Below the pieces are notes generated by a model. That model worked only from the letters and a program-made list of their open reading frames with translations. It did not search any database and was not told the origin of the DNA. A stretch of DNA of 64,000 nucleotides from Flavobacterium silvaticum. GTDB lineage: Bacteria; Bacteroidota; Bacteroidia; Flavobacteriales; Flavobacteriaceae. This document shows positions 35,143 through 44,658 of this stretch, piece after piece; the stretch's first letter is position 1, and every line of letters begins with the position of its first letter. The position numbers were made by a program, and so were the translations under genes. Where the stretch lies: contig NZ_JAAMPU010000099.1 of assembly GCF_012911565.1 (NCBI RefSeq), positions 119,126 to 183,125 of the forward strand, in the 5' to 3' direction.

Positions 35143-36369
35143 ATGTTTTTACGCCTTTCCCGAATACCGTCTGTCAAAAACGAATCCCTGAAACTTTCAG
35201 GCTCCAAAAGCGAAACCAACAGATTGTTGTTGTTGCAGGCGCTTTTTCCGTCGGTCCAATTACAAAACACTTCAGATTCAGACGATTCGATTGCCATGAA
35301 AGAGGCGTTGGCTTCTTCAGGTAATCTGATTGATGTACATCACGCCGGGACCGCCATGCGTTTCCTGACGGCTTATTTTGCATCGGCACAGGGAAAATCG
35401 GTTGTCATTACGGGTTCCGACCGGATGAAACAACGCCCTGTTGGATTGCTCGTGGATGCGTTGCGCCAGCTCGGGGCCGATATCGAATATGAAAATGCTG
35501 ATGGTTTTCCACCGCTTCGCATCAACGGAAAAAAACTAAGCGGTTCCAAAGTTTCGCTCCAAGCCAACGTGAGCAGCCAGTTTATTTCGGCTTTGTTGCT
35601 CATTGCGCCATCGCTTCCCAACGGAATCGAACTTGAACTTTTGGGTGAAATCACTTCTGTTCCTTACATCAACATGACACTTTCGTTGCTGCGACAGGTT
35701 GGTGTCGAAGCCAGTTTTACCGGCAATATCATAAAGGTCAAGCCTCAAAATGAAATTGGAAAAACCGTGGTCGAAGTGGAGTCGGATTGGTCGTCGGCGT
35801 CTTATTTTTTCTCTATCGTGGCACTTTCGCCAATCGGGACAAGTTTGCAATTGCGTTCATTCCGCAAAGACAGTTTCCAGGGCGACAGCGAACTAGTAAG
35901 GTTGTATGAAGATTTTGGTGTGGCTTCCCAATTTTCAGATACTAATCTGACGTTGACCAAAACCGGAATGCCATCGGAACAAATAACATTTGATTTAAAT
36001 AAAACACCGGACATTGCGCAGACTATTGTTGTAACTGCTTTCGGTCTCGGGCTCAACTGCAATCTTACGGGTCTGCATACGCTCAAGATCAAGGAAACCG
36101 ACAGGCTTGAGGCACTTAAGACGGAACTGACCAAACTCGGAGCCAATATTTCCGTGACCAGCGACAGTCTTTCGCTTTCTCCATCGGCACAAATCAATTC
36201 CGGAATTTCAATCGACACCTACAACGATCACCGCATGGCGATGGCTTTTGCGCCTCTTGCTTTACGGACAGCTATTTCCATCAATAATGCCGAAGTCGTT
36301 TCCAAATCGTATCCGGCTTTTTGGGACGATCTGGAAAAGATTGGTTTTACGGTCGATGCCAATCAATAA
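35143..36369 (+). CDS. aroA: 3-phosphoshikimate 1-carboxyvinyltransferase (EPSP synthase)
   Basis: A 408-residue enzyme of the shikimate pathway that joins PEP to shikimate 3-phosphate. The motifs are SGSKSETNR near the N-terminus (the canonical SKS-N-R), HAGTAMRFLTAYF in place of the more common NAGTAMR, QRPVG, and NDHRMAMAFAP near the C-terminus. Length is slightly short compared with E. coli (427), mainly in loops. It continues the aromatic theme of the genes upstream, but the pseudogene and repeats in between make one transcript from pheA uncertain. Confidence 0.95.
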   Translation: MFLRLSRIPSVKNESLKLSGSKSETNRLLLLQALFPSVQLQNTSDSDDSIAMKEALASSGNLIDVHHAGTAMRFLTAYFASAQGKSVVITGSDRMKQRPVGLLVDALRQLGADIEYENADGFPPLRINGKKLSGSKVSLQANVSSQFISALLLIAPSLPNGIELELLGEITSVPYINMTLSLLRQVGVEASFTGNIIKVKPQNEIGKTVVEVESDWSSASYFFSIVALSPIGTSLQLRSFRKDSFQGDSELVRLYEDFGVASQFSDTNLTLTKTGMPSEQITFDLNKTPDIAQTIVVTAFGLGLNCNLTGLHTLKIKETDRLEALKTELTKLGANISVTSDSLSLSPSAQINSGISIDTYNDHRMAMAFAPLALRTAISINNAEVVSKSYPAFWDDLEKIGFTVDANQ

Positions 36370-36425
36370 TAATTTGATGTTACGGCGCGGCCTGCCTCGA
36401 CTTTCTTAAGTTTTGGGCAAAACAC

Positions 36426-36457
36426 TTGACAACGCCTGTTTCACAACCGTATATTTG
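36426..36457 (+). promoter_or_regulatory. queA promoter
   Basis: TTG (36426-36428) and TATATTTG (36450-36457) are spaced by 21 bases, a full match to the flavobacterial consensus. It leaves a leader of about 50 bases before the queA ATG; no preQ1 riboswitch pattern was seen in it. Confidence 0.8.
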
Positions 36458-36513
36458 CACCCGAAAGTTTAAGCGCACCTTTAACACTAAACCTTAAGCT
36501 TCAAAATGCTAAC

Positions 36514-37563
36514 ATGAAATTATCACATTTCAATTTCAATCTTCCCAAAGAATTACTGGCAGAATTCCCAACCGAGAACCGCGACGAGTCAAGGCTCATG
36601 GTCGTAAATCGCAAAACAAAGACCATCGAACACAAAATGTTCAAGGATCTTATCGATTATTTCGATGACGGAGACGTGCTTATTTTGAACAATACCAAAG
36701 TTTTTCCCGCCCGTTTGTACGGAAACAAGGAAAAGACCGGTGCAAGGATCGAAGTGTTTTTGCTTCGTGAACTCAATTCGGAGCAGCGTCTTTGGGACGT
36801 TCTGGTTGATCCGGCGCGTAAAATCCGTATCGGAAACAAATTATATTTCGGAGACGATGATTCCCTTGTGGCAGAGGTAATCGACAACACCACTTCACGC
36901 GGACGTACGCTTCGTTTTCTTTACGACGGTTCTTACGATGAATTCCGTAACAAACTGACCGAACTCGGTGAAACGCCGATCCCGAAATACATCAACCGCG
37001 AAGTCGTTCCGGAAGATGCCGAGCGTTACCAGACGATTTACGCCAAAGAAGAAGGAGCTGTCGCTGCACCAACCGCTGGGCTTCATTTTTCGAAGCATTT
37101 GCTCAAACGCCTTGAGATTAAAGGTGTAAACTTCGCCGAGGTTACGCTTCACGTTGGTTTGGGAACTTTCAATCCGGTTGAGGTCGAAGATCTGTCAAAA
37201 CACAAGATGGATTCGGAAGAGCTTAAAATCACTCAGGAAGCCTGTGATATCGTGAACAAAGCCAAAATGAACCGCAAGCATGTGTGTGCGGTAGGAACCA
37301 CTACGATGCGTGCCATTGAAAGTTCGGTTTCTTCCGGCAAGCTGCTGAATCCGTTTGACGGCTGGACCAACAAATTTATTTTTCCTCCGTATGATTTCGC
37401 TATCGCCGATTCGATGATCACGAATTTCCATACGCCAAAATCTACGTTGCTTATGATGATCTCGGCTTTCACTGGTCATGATCTTATGAAAAAAGCATAT
37501 GATGAAGCTATCAAAGAAGGGTATCGTTTTTATTCTTACGGTGACGCGATGCTGATTCTTTAA
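36514..37563 (+). CDS. queA: S-adenosylmethionine:tRNA ribosyltransferase-isomerase
   Basis: A 349-residue enzyme of queuosine synthesis that adds the cyclopentene ring precursor from SAM to 7-aminomethyl-7-deazaguanine in tRNA. Family signatures are the N-terminal [31 protein letters not shown] and THVGLGTF-like [13 protein letters not shown]. Length is normal (about 350). It consumes SAM, and queE at 56.9 kb supplies an earlier step of the same pathway. It has its own promoter and terminator. Confidence 0.96.
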   Translation: MKLSHFNFNLPKELLAEFPTENRDESRLMVVNRKTKTIEHKMFKDLIDYFDDGDVLILNNTKVFPARLYGNKEKTGARIEVFLLRELNSEQRLWDVLVDPARKIRIGNKLYFGDDDSLVAEVIDNTTSRGRTLRFLYDGSYDEFRNKLTELGETPIPKYINREVVPEDAERYQTIYAKEEGAVAAPTAGLHFSKHLLKRLEIKGVNFAEVTLHVGLGTFNPVEVEDLSKHKMDSEELKITQEACDIVNKAKMNRKHVCAVGTTTMRAIESSVSSGKLLNPFDGWTNKFIFPPYDFAIADSMITNFHTPKSTLLMMISAFTGHDLMKKAYDEAIKEGYRFYSYGDAMLIL

Positions 37564-37590
37564 TGTAAAAAGCATCCGGACAATACACTG

Positions 37591-37618
37591 ATCCCAATCG
37601 AAAGATTGGGATTTTTTG
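37591..37618 (+). terminator. queA terminator
   Basis: ATCCCAATC (37591-37599) and GATTGGGAT (37604-37612) form a 9-bp stem with a GAAA loop, followed by TTTTTTG. Confidence 0.9.
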
Positions 37619-37704
37619 TTTCCTCTTTTTCTGTTTACAAAAAATTGTAAACACAGAATTTGTAAACGCCCACAATTGAAGCTGAATCAGTTGTACGCAA
37701 AGGA

Positions 37705-37990
37705 ATGAAATAAAAAAACCGGAGCTTTCGCCCCGGTTTCAGTGATAAAAGGTTCTTCCTATTTAACTCAATTTATCACCCAATATGATGAAACACCATA
37801 TATTTTTTACTTAGTCTCCTATTCTTAAAAAATGTAACCGGATATTTTTAACCGGTGCCAATATGCTATAACAAATAAGGTTCAAAATTCCCCACGTATT
37901 GTAATGTTATTTTTAAGTAAGCTTTATTTTAAGGTAGTCAATATTGAGATTCGAATGCTTATAACGCAAAGTTTTTGCTTTTAATGCAAC
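37705..37990 (-). ncRNA. candidate minus-strand small RNA in the queA-kynU gap
   Basis: Read on the minus strand, the gap ends in a textbook terminator: ACCGGGGCGAAAGCTCCGGT followed by TTTTTTT (plus 37714-37733 with the A-run at 37707). Just upstream, GTGATAAA and TTTATCAC (plus about 37740-37780) can form a second stem. There is no convincing ORF and the promoter is weak, so the 5' limit is arbitrary. The rest of the 483-bp gap is AT-rich with no visible gene. Confidence 0.35.
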
Positions 37991-38046
37991 GTTGGTCAAT
38001 TTTAGGGCGTTTGATTTTTTTACCTTTGCGAACCAACACACAAAAC

Positions 38047-39336
38047 ATGTTCCAGAATACACGCGATTTCGCAAGGCATCTCGATTCCCAGGATAAAATT
38101 TCCAAATACAGAAACGAGTTCATCTTTCCAAAAGTCAATGACAAACAAGTAATTTACTTTGTCGGGAACTCGTTGGGTCTTCAGCCAAAAACCGCCAAAT
38201 CCTACGTTGACGAAATCATGACCGATTGGGCCGAACTCGCCGTAGAAGGTCATTTCTACGCCCACAAACCCTGGTGGGATTATCACGAACGTTTCGCGCA
38301 GCCGCTGAGTAAAATTGTCGGGGCATTGCCATCTGAGATCACTGTCATGAATACGCTATCGGTCAATTTACATTTGCTGATGGTTTCCTTTTATCGCCCA
38401 ACGGGTAAACGAATAAAGATTATCTGCGAGGAAAAAGCATTTCCGTCAGATCAGTATCTATTGCAGAGCCAGGTCAAATTCCACGGTTTCGATCCAAAAA
38501 CGACCATCGTTGAAATCAAACGGCGCGAAGGTGAAAACAACATCCGTCATGAAGATGTCATTGCCACGATAGAAGAAGTAGGCGATGAGCTTGCGTTGTT
38601 GCTGATGGGCGGCGTCAACTATTACACCGGCCAGGTCTTCGATATGAAAACCATTACCGAAGCAGCCCAGAAACAAGGCGCTTTCGTCGGTTGGGATTTG
38701 GCCCATGCCGCCGGAAACATCAAACTCGAACTCCACGACTGGAAAGCAGATTTCGCAGCCTGGTGCAGTTATAAGTACATGAATTCAGGGCCGGGAAATG
38801 CATCGGGTTGCTTTATTCACGAAATGCATCATAATGACCCGGAGATGCCGCGATTTGCCGGCTGGTGGGGCCAACGCAAAGACCGTCGTTTCAAGATGGA
38901 ACCTGAGTTCATGCCCGAATCAGGGGCAGACGGCTGGCAGGTTTCAAATCTTCCGGTACTGACACTCGCGCCTTATCTGGCATCGGTGGAAATGTTCGCC
39001 GAAGTCGGCATGGATGCGCTCATTGAAAAACGCGATAAGATTACGGCCTATCTGGAATTCATCCTTCACGAAATTGATAAGGAAGTAGAAAGCACGTTTG
39101 AAATCATAACGCCGTCCGATCCAAAAGAACGTGCCTGTCAGTTATCGGTCTATCTGCATGGCGAAGGACGCAATCTTTTTGACTGGCTTATGAAGAACGG
39201 AGTCATTACAGATTGGCGCGAACCTAACGTAATCCGTCTCGCTCCCGTTCCGTTGTACTGTTCGTTTGAAGATATGTATGATTTTGGCCAGCTGCTCAAA
39301 AAAGGAATATCAGAACTTCATTCGGTATCAAAATAA
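38047..39336 (+). CDS. kynU: kynureninase
   Basis: A 429-residue PLP enzyme starting at ATG 38047 (MFQNTRDFARHLD). It cleaves kynurenine or 3-hydroxykynurenine to anthranilate or 3-hydroxyanthranilate plus alanine. Signatures: YFVGNSLGLQPK near the N-terminus, the PLP-binding GWDLAHAAGN, and the lysine in WCSYKYMNSGPG. TACCTTTG at 38021-38028 is a likely -7 box. kmo, the step before, is 4 kb away on the same strand. Together they suggest the eukaryote-like tryptophan-to-NAD route found in many Bacteroidota, although tryptophan dioxygenase and 3-hydroxyanthranilate dioxygenase are not in the window. Confidence 0.95.
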   Translation: MFQNTRDFARHLDSQDKISKYRNEFIFPKVNDKQVIYFVGNSLGLQPKTAKSYVDEIMTDWAELAVEGHFYAHKPWWDYHERFAQPLSKIVGALPSEITVMNTLSVNLHLLMVSFYRPTGKRIKIICEEKAFPSDQYLLQSQVKFHGFDPKTTIVEIKRREGENNIRHEDVIATIEEVGDELALLLMGGVNYYTGQVFDMKTITEAAQKQGAFVGWDLAHAAGNIKLELHDWKADFAAWCSYKYMNSGPGNASGCFIHEMHHNDPEMPRFAGWWGQRKDRRFKMEPEFMPESGADGWQVSNLPVLTLAPYLASVEMFAEVGMDALIEKRDKITAYLEFILHEIDKEVESTFEIITPSDPKERACQLSVYLHGEGRNLFDWLMKNGVITDWREPNVIRLAPVPLYCSFEDMYDFGQLLKKGISELHSVSK

Positions 39337-39369
39337 AAAAAGCCCCGATTCAATTTCGGGGCTTTTGAT
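39337..39369. terminator. bidirectional terminator between kynU and the adhesin gene
   Basis: AGCCCCGA (39341-39348) and TCGGGGCT (39356-39363) form an 8-bp stem flanked by A- and T-runs, between two convergent stop codons. Confidence 0.9.
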
Positions 39370-39371
39370 TT

Positions 39372-41789
39372 CTATTTTACGATTATTTTTTTGGTTGCGG
39401 TTCCATTGTCAGATGAAGCCTTGAGGAAGTAGGTTCCGGCAGATAATCCGGTCAGGTCGATAAATTCTTCGAGATTGCCCGACGGGTTTATGTTGCGGAC
39501 TTTTCTTCCGGACAAATCTGAAACTTCGATTAATGAAAGCGTCTTTCCGGTGTCGTTTCTTAAAATGGTTGTTCCCGATGCAGGGTTCGGTGCGATTTTC
39601 AAACCGGCAGCGAATGCATTTTCAGCTGTTCCGAGTTGGATCGATGTCAGCGTCAAAATCACTTTATTATCGTCGACGCATCCGACTGAAAACGTATATT
39701 CCATTCCGTTGTAAACCGCCGATGTTGTCGGTTCCAGCGAACAATTCGTAATCACATTGGTCGTCATGACCGTAAAACTGTCGCCGATGACTGGGGAAAA
39801 ATGTAAATCCACTACAACCGATCCGTCAAGCGATGCATTGTTCCAGAAATTGAATACGTCGTATTGCGTGCCTGAAGTCAATCCGTAAAGCTCGACCAAC
39901 AGACGCGCGTCAGCTTCCATGCTGAAACTTCCTGAGCCAGACATGGAACCCGGATTCCCGCCCGGAGCGAACGTTCCGTGATTGACAAGAGACGTTGGGT
40001 TCGGGAAATCGACATGGGACGTTCCGGTTACTGTACCGTCTGTTTCATTATGCAGGTTGTAGAATTGGAATGTCCCGGCCCAGGTTTCGATGGTTCCATG
40101 ATTTTCGACCAATGGCGATACCGAACCTGTTCCCGTAGAAGCCGATTTCGTGAAAGTTCCGTGGTTTATAATGGACGAACTTCCGGCACCTGCAAGGATT
40201 TGCATTCCAATCGTCATATCTATGGTTCCTTCTTCCGAATTGACTATCGAACCGTTTTCAATCGTGAATCCGCTGTCTGAAGTCAGGGCGAATGTGTCGT
40301 TATTGAGCAATGTGGTCGATGCGTTGATTTTTTTGGTCGCACCTGCGGTCTGGGTCAGCAATCCGTTGTTGATCAATTGTCCGCCGCCGATAAGCTCGCC
40401 GGAATACCAATGTAAGCTGCTCGATCCGTCAAAGTCCAACGTGGCTGTCGCGGGTACGGAAAGATTTCCCCACCAACGGATATGGGAATTAAGTGTTCCG
40501 GTCAGCGTTCCGGATAAGGTAACGGTCTGGTTGAGGTCGAGCAAACCATCCGGGCCAACGTTATAGATGCCTCCGTTGAATTGCGAAAGGCTGTTGTCAA
40601 TCGAAAATACACCTGAATTTGCTTCAAGGGTTCCTGTATTCATCAATTTTGCCTGGATGGCAAGTACTCCGGTGCTGGCACTTTTACGGATGATTCCCGC
40701 GTTCTGGACCAAATGAGATCCGGTTGAATTGTCCTGCATGATGGTATGCGGAAATGAAAAATCGATGACTCCGGACGAGAGGTTATCCAGGATTCCGTCT
40801 GCGATGGTAAGGCTCCAGTCTGTAGACACCGGCATTTGGTTGTGATTCCGCAAGGTGGTTCCGCCAGTTATGGTCTTTACACCATAGTAGGCAGCCGTAA
40901 GTGACAACGTGCCAAGGTTATTCAGTATGCCGCCACCAGTGAGCGTTCCGTTGCCCCAGTTGAAAGTACCCCCACCATCGAAATCGAGCGAGGCTTCGGA
41001 AGGAACGTTTACGGTTCCCGACCAGTTGATCTGTCCGTTTAGATTCCCACCTGTATTTCCAATCAGTGTTACGGTATTGAACCATTCCATGTTGGCTCCT
41101 TCAGAAACATTTATGGTAGAATTGATGAGTTCTATTTGCGGATTGTTCAACTGAAGCGTGCCGGCTTCCACCTGAATGGTTCCGGTATTGTGCAATTCAA
41201 CTGTAATGGGGGAATAGGAAGTAGAAGCAGATTTTATGATTGTACCGTAGTTGTTCAGGACATGGCTGCCCGAACCCGTACCTATTATGTTCGCCTGGGC
41301 AAAGGCAAGGTTTATGACCCCGCCGGTAAGATTGTTTACCACGCCATCTGTAATGTCGAACGCCCAGTCTGTCGTAATCAGCATGGTTCCGGCGTTGTCC
41401 AGTTGGGAACCGTTGATGAGTTGTTTGGTTCCGTATGGCTCCAGGTTCATCTGGCCTTCATTGGTAATCGTCTGTGCGGATATTTGGCCGCCGGTCCAGA
41501 TTAAGATAGCTCCTTCCGGTACCATAATGTGGGTGTTGCAATTCAAATTAGTTGCAATGGTTAGCGTTGAACCGCTGTTGAGTGCAATCGAGTTACAAAC
41601 TACCGGGCTTGTGGCTACGGCATTTTTACCTTCCTGGATCAGGACGTTGATAGAACCGGTAGGTACAAGTCCGGTGTTCCAGTTATTGCCATTGTTCCAG
41701 TCATTGTCTATGGCGCCGATGAACATACTGGTCTGGGCCGACACCGACACAAAAAAGAACAGTAAAAGAAAAGAGGAAAGTTGTTTCAT
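39372..41789 (-). CDS. large T9SS-exported adhesin-like protein with three long repeats
   Basis: An 805-residue secreted protein with the signal MKQLSSFLLLFFFVSVSAQ. The body is rich in Asn, Gly, Ser and Thr and reads as a beta-helix. A unit of about 180 residues recurs three times, each with a KSAST segment (near residues 186, 370 and 549) preceded by an N-x-G-T-I turn and followed by an N-x-G-T-[IL]-E strand. Residues about 725-805 form a T9SS type A sorting domain (IAPNPASG to TKKIIVK). Surface adhesion or polymer binding is likely; the ligand is unknown. It stands alone between two terminated genes. Confidence 0.82.
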   Translation of the reverse strand: MKQLSSFLLLFFFVSVSAQTSMFIGAIDNDWNNGNNWNTGLVPTGSINVLIQEGKNAVATSPVVCNSIALNSGSTLTIATNLNCNTHIMVPEGAILIWTGGQISAQTITNEGQMNLEPYGTKQLINGSQLDNAGTMLITTDWAFDITDGVVNNLTGGVINLAFAQANIIGTGSGSHVLNNYGTIIKSASTSYSPITVELHNTGTIQVEAGTLQLNNPQIELINSTINVSEGANMEWFNTVTLIGNTGGNLNGQINWSGTVNVPSEASLDFDGGGTFNWGNGTLTGGGILNNLGTLSLTAAYYGVKTITGGTTLRNHNQMPVSTDWSLTIADGILDNLSSGVIDFSFPHTIMQDNSTGSHLVQNAGIIRKSASTGVLAIQAKLMNTGTLEANSGVFSIDNSLSQFNGGIYNVGPDGLLDLNQTVTLSGTLTGTLNSHIRWWGNLSVPATATLDFDGSSSLHWYSGELIGGGQLINNGLLTQTAGATKKINASTTLLNNDTFALTSDSGFTIENGSIVNSEEGTIDMTIGMQILAGAGSSSIINHGTFTKSASTGTGSVSPLVENHGTIETWAGTFQFYNLHNETDGTVTGTSHVDFPNPTSLVNHGTFAPGGNPGSMSGSGSFSMEADARLLVELYGLTSGTQYDVFNFWNNASLDGSVVVDLHFSPVIGDSFTVMTTNVITNCSLEPTTSAVYNGMEYTFSVGCVDDNKVILTLTSIQLGTAENAFAAGLKIAPNPASGTTILRNDTGKTLSLIEVSDLSGRKVRNINPSGNLEEFIDLTGLSAGTYFLKASSDNGTATKKIIVK

Positions 41790-41922
41790 TACAATATTGA
41801 TTAAGATTTACGAATGCTTTGACAAATCGAAAATAACCGTAACCAATAATAACAGCGTTCCAAATGATGCACGGCGCAACTTTTAGGACGAAATAATGCC
41901 CAGGAATATAATCAGGATGAAA

Positions 41923-43068
41923 TCAGACCGGAATTTCCGAAGTGGTTTGATTTGCACCCCCAAGATTTTTACGGTATTCAGATGGCGTAATTCCGGTGAT
42001 TCTCTTAAACGCACTATTGAAGGTTGTCTTGGAAGAAAAACCCGCTTCAAGCCCGATTGCGACCAATGTATATTGTGCGAAATCTTTGTTGGTCAAATAA
42101 AACTTCGCTTCATTGACCCGAAGGCTGTTGACGTATTCCGAGAAACCCATCGGGTACTCCTTGTTCAGCGTACGCGAAAGATAACTTTTGCTGACGCCGA
42201 GTTTTTCCGCGACCGAATCAAGCGTAAGTTGCGGATCGAGGAAATATTTTTGGTTCACCAGCAAATCGTCGAAGGCAGTCAAATGTGTATTCCGGCTTGT
42301 GTCGATCACATTGAAACTATTGCTCAAACTGTAGTCGCGTATTTTCTTGCGCTCTTCCTGTATTCCGAATTTATAGATGCCGATGTGTCCGAGCCAGTAA
42401 ATCAATACCGAAAGCGAAATCCAGGTCCAATACCACCAGGTATATGGTGCCCCAAGAAGATTGACTTTGATTGAGATGAAAAGCCAAAGTACATCCACCG
42501 CGGCAAAAGCCCAAAGTGTCAGGCGGAACCACTGCAGTTGCGGATATACCACATCGGCCCTGAAATTTTTGTTGCGGCGATCTACAACGTAAGCCAGGCG
42601 CAACAGCCAGCCAATGCAAACAGCGGCGATAAATACACCGGCGAATTCCACAATGATGGTGAAAATCCAATAGGAATCGGGGAAGTTTACGGGAATTTCA
42701 TGGGCGTAAGCAATCTTAAAATAAGTGCTGCAAATGAGACACAGGATAAAAGGCAGCAACAGCCAGAAGATTTGCTTTTTTGTCAGTGGAATCTGGGGAT
42801 ATAAGAACCGGAAACCATAGGCAAACAACAGCGGCCCCAAAAGCACATGTTCCGGAATCCAGAAAATGCCATATAAAACCCGCGAATCCATCAGGCCTGC
42901 ATCGACGAAAAAAAACTGCAGGTTATTTATGGAAAAAGCAACGATGAGCAAAGCCAGCAAACGTGTAGACGGTGCCTTATACTTTTTTGAAAACCCAACC
43001 ACCACACCAAAGATAAATCCCTGGATGACGCCCATCAACACAATGAAGTTGAATATATTGAATTCCAA
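41923..43068 (-). CDS. membrane-bound AraC-family transcriptional regulator
   Basis: A 381-residue protein with seven hydrophobic helices in residues about 5-235, then a linker and a C-terminal AraC/XylS DNA-binding domain (about 275-370: LDSVAEKLGVSKSYLSRTLN and FSSKTTFNSAFKRITGITPSEYR). This 7TM-AraC fusion is common in Bacteroidota and probably senses a signal at the membrane. It is divergent from kmo, whose promoter lies about 210 bp away, so kmo is a candidate target. Its signal is not known. Confidence 0.9.
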   Translation of the reverse strand: MEFNIFNFIVLMGVIQGFIFGVVVGFSKKYKAPSTRLLALLIVAFSINNLQFFFVDAGLMDSRVLYGIFWIPEHVLLGPLLFAYGFRFLYPQIPLTKKQIFWLLLPFILCLICSTYFKIAYAHEIPVNFPDSYWIFTIIVEFAGVFIAAVCIGWLLRLAYVVDRRNKNFRADVVYPQLQWFRLTLWAFAAVDVLWLFISIKVNLLGAPYTWWYWTWISLSVLIYWLGHIGIYKFGIQEERKKIRDYSLSNSFNVIDTSRNTHLTAFDDLLVNQKYFLDPQLTLDSVAEKLGVSKSYLSRTLNKEYPMGFSEYVNSLRVNEAKFYLTNKDFAQYTLVAIGLEAGFSSKTTFNSAFKRITGITPSEYRKNLGGANQTTSEIPV

Positions 43069-43280
43069 TTGCCTGTTTCTTGTATACCTATAAAAATACA
43101 GATTTAGCCGGATTGGAACAGGCTGACCTCAAAATTTATTGTGTCTCGAACATTTCAGATACATTTTATTGACACAACGACTACTCAGGCATGATTCCGC
43201 AGTTTATTTTGTGGCTGATCAAGGTTCGGAAACTATCTAAATAAAGCTAAAATGTGCGGTTCCACACTGCATATTATATG

Positions 43281-43288
43281 TACCTTTG
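43281..43288 (+). promoter_or_regulatory. kmo promoter (-7 box)
   Basis: TACCTTTG at 43281-43288, followed by GCACG, sits 20 bases before the kmo ATG. It shows that the upstream in-frame codons from 43252 are not translated. A clear TTG at the right spacing was not found. Confidence 0.55.
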
Positions 43289-43308
43289 CACGTTTACATA
43301 GCGTTTTT

Positions 43309-44658
43309 ATGCAGAAATCATTGAAGATTGCAGTCGTCGGATCAGGCCTTGTGGGATCGCTTCTGGCAATTTATCTCAAGAAAGCCGGACATACGGTCCA
43401 TGTTTTTGACCGAAGCCCTGACATCCGGAATATGGTTTTTTCGGGGCGATCGATCAACCTGGCCATGAGCGACCGCGGATGGAAAGCCGTCGATGCGGTC
43501 GGGATTGGCAATGAAATCCGCAGTATCGCAATCCCCATGGACAAACGCGCGATCCATGTAGACAGCAAGATGAATTTCCAGCCGTATGGCAAAGATGGTG
43601 AAAGCATTTACTCCATCGGACGCGGGACTTTGAACCGCAAAATGATTGACCTTGCCGAAGCCGCGGGAGCCGAATTTTTCTTCGAGCAACGCATCTGGGA
43701 CATCACACTTTCTACGGCTACCTTACATATTGGCGAAACCGAAAGAGGCGAATGGACAGATCTTAAATACGATATTGTGTTTGGCGCAGACGGTGCTTTT
43801 TCGCGAATCCGCCACAGAATGCAACGCCAGAGCATGTTCAACTATTCCCAGGAATTTCTGCCGACGGGTTACAAGGAACTGCATATTCCGGCGAATGCAG
43901 ACGGAACGCATAAACTCGATAAGAACTCCTTCCATATCTGGCCGCGCGGCAATTACATGCTCATTGCACTTCCGAATCTCGACGGAAGTTTTACCTGTAC
44001 GTTGTTCATGCCTTTCGAAGGTGAAAATTCGTTTGAATCTTTGCCGGACCAGGAATCTGTAGAACGATTTTTTGAAAAGAAATTCCCGGATTCGATCGAT
44101 ATCATACCAAACCTGACCGCCGATTTTTTCAGGAACCCGACAAGTACGTTGGTGACCATGAAGTGTTATCCGTGGACATTTGAAGATAAAGTCGCATTGA
44201 TAGGCGATGCCTGCCACGCGATCGTACCTTTTTACGGTCAAGGGATGAATGTAGGTTTTGAAGATATTACGGTATTGTCCGGACTGATGGAAAAATACGG
44301 TGATGATTGGACGACTATTTTTGAAGAATACCAAGAGTTGCGTAAACCCAATGCCGATGCGATTGCGGAATTGTCGTGGCGTAATTTCAGAGAAATGTCA
44401 TCGAGTGTCGCCGATGAGAAATTCCTGTTGCAGAAGAAAATCGAGAAGTGGTTTTCAGAAAAACATCCGGATAAATGGTTGCCTTTGTACAGTCGCGTGA
44501 CGTTCAGCCATCGACCGTATTCCGAAGCGCTTGCTTTGGGTGACGGACAGAATGCCATCATGCAGGAAGTCATGTCGTTGCCGGATATTGAAGAAATCTG
44601 GAACAGCCCTGAAGTGGAAAAACTGATGCTTCAGTTGCTCGATAAATCTACTTTCTAA
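43309..44658 (+). CDS. kmo: kynurenine 3-monooxygenase
   Basis: A 449-residue FAD monooxygenase that hydroxylates kynurenine. The dinucleotide-binding motif VVGSGLVGSLLA is at residues about 10-21, and the second FAD motif GDACHAIVPFYGQGMN lies near residues 299-314. Substrate-family features GRSINLA and GRGTLNRKMI are present. A C-terminal membrane-anchor helix found in the eukaryotic enzyme is absent. It works with kynU in the window. Its stop codon is interleaved with that of the convergent NADH dehydrogenase gene (CTAA). Confidence 0.95.
   Translation: MQKSLKIAVVGSGLVGSLLAIYLKKAGHTVHVFDRSPDIRNMVFSGRSINLAMSDRGWKAVDAVGIGNEIRSIAIPMDKRAIHVDSKMNFQPYGKDGESIYSIGRGTLNRKMIDLAEAAGAEFFFEQRIWDITLSTATLHIGETERGEWTDLKYDIVFGADGAFSRIRHRMQRQSMFNYSQEFLPTGYKELHIPANADGTHKLDKNSFHIWPRGNYMLIALPNLDGSFTCTLFMPFEGENSFESLPDQESVERFFEKKFPDSIDIIPNLTADFFRNPTSTLVTMKCYPWTFEDKVALIGDACHAIVPFYGQGMNVGFEDITVLSGLMEKYGDDWTTIFEEYQELRKPNADAIAELSWRNFREMSSSVADEKFLLQKKIEKWFSEKHPDKWLPLYSRVTFSHRPYSEALALGDGQNAIMQEVMSLPDIEEIWNSPEVEKLMLQLLDKSTF

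Noticed and set aside
36458..36513. preQ1 riboswitch before queA
   Set aside because: The short leader lacks the C-rich and A-rich segments of the preQ1-I pseudoknot; the same is true of queE.
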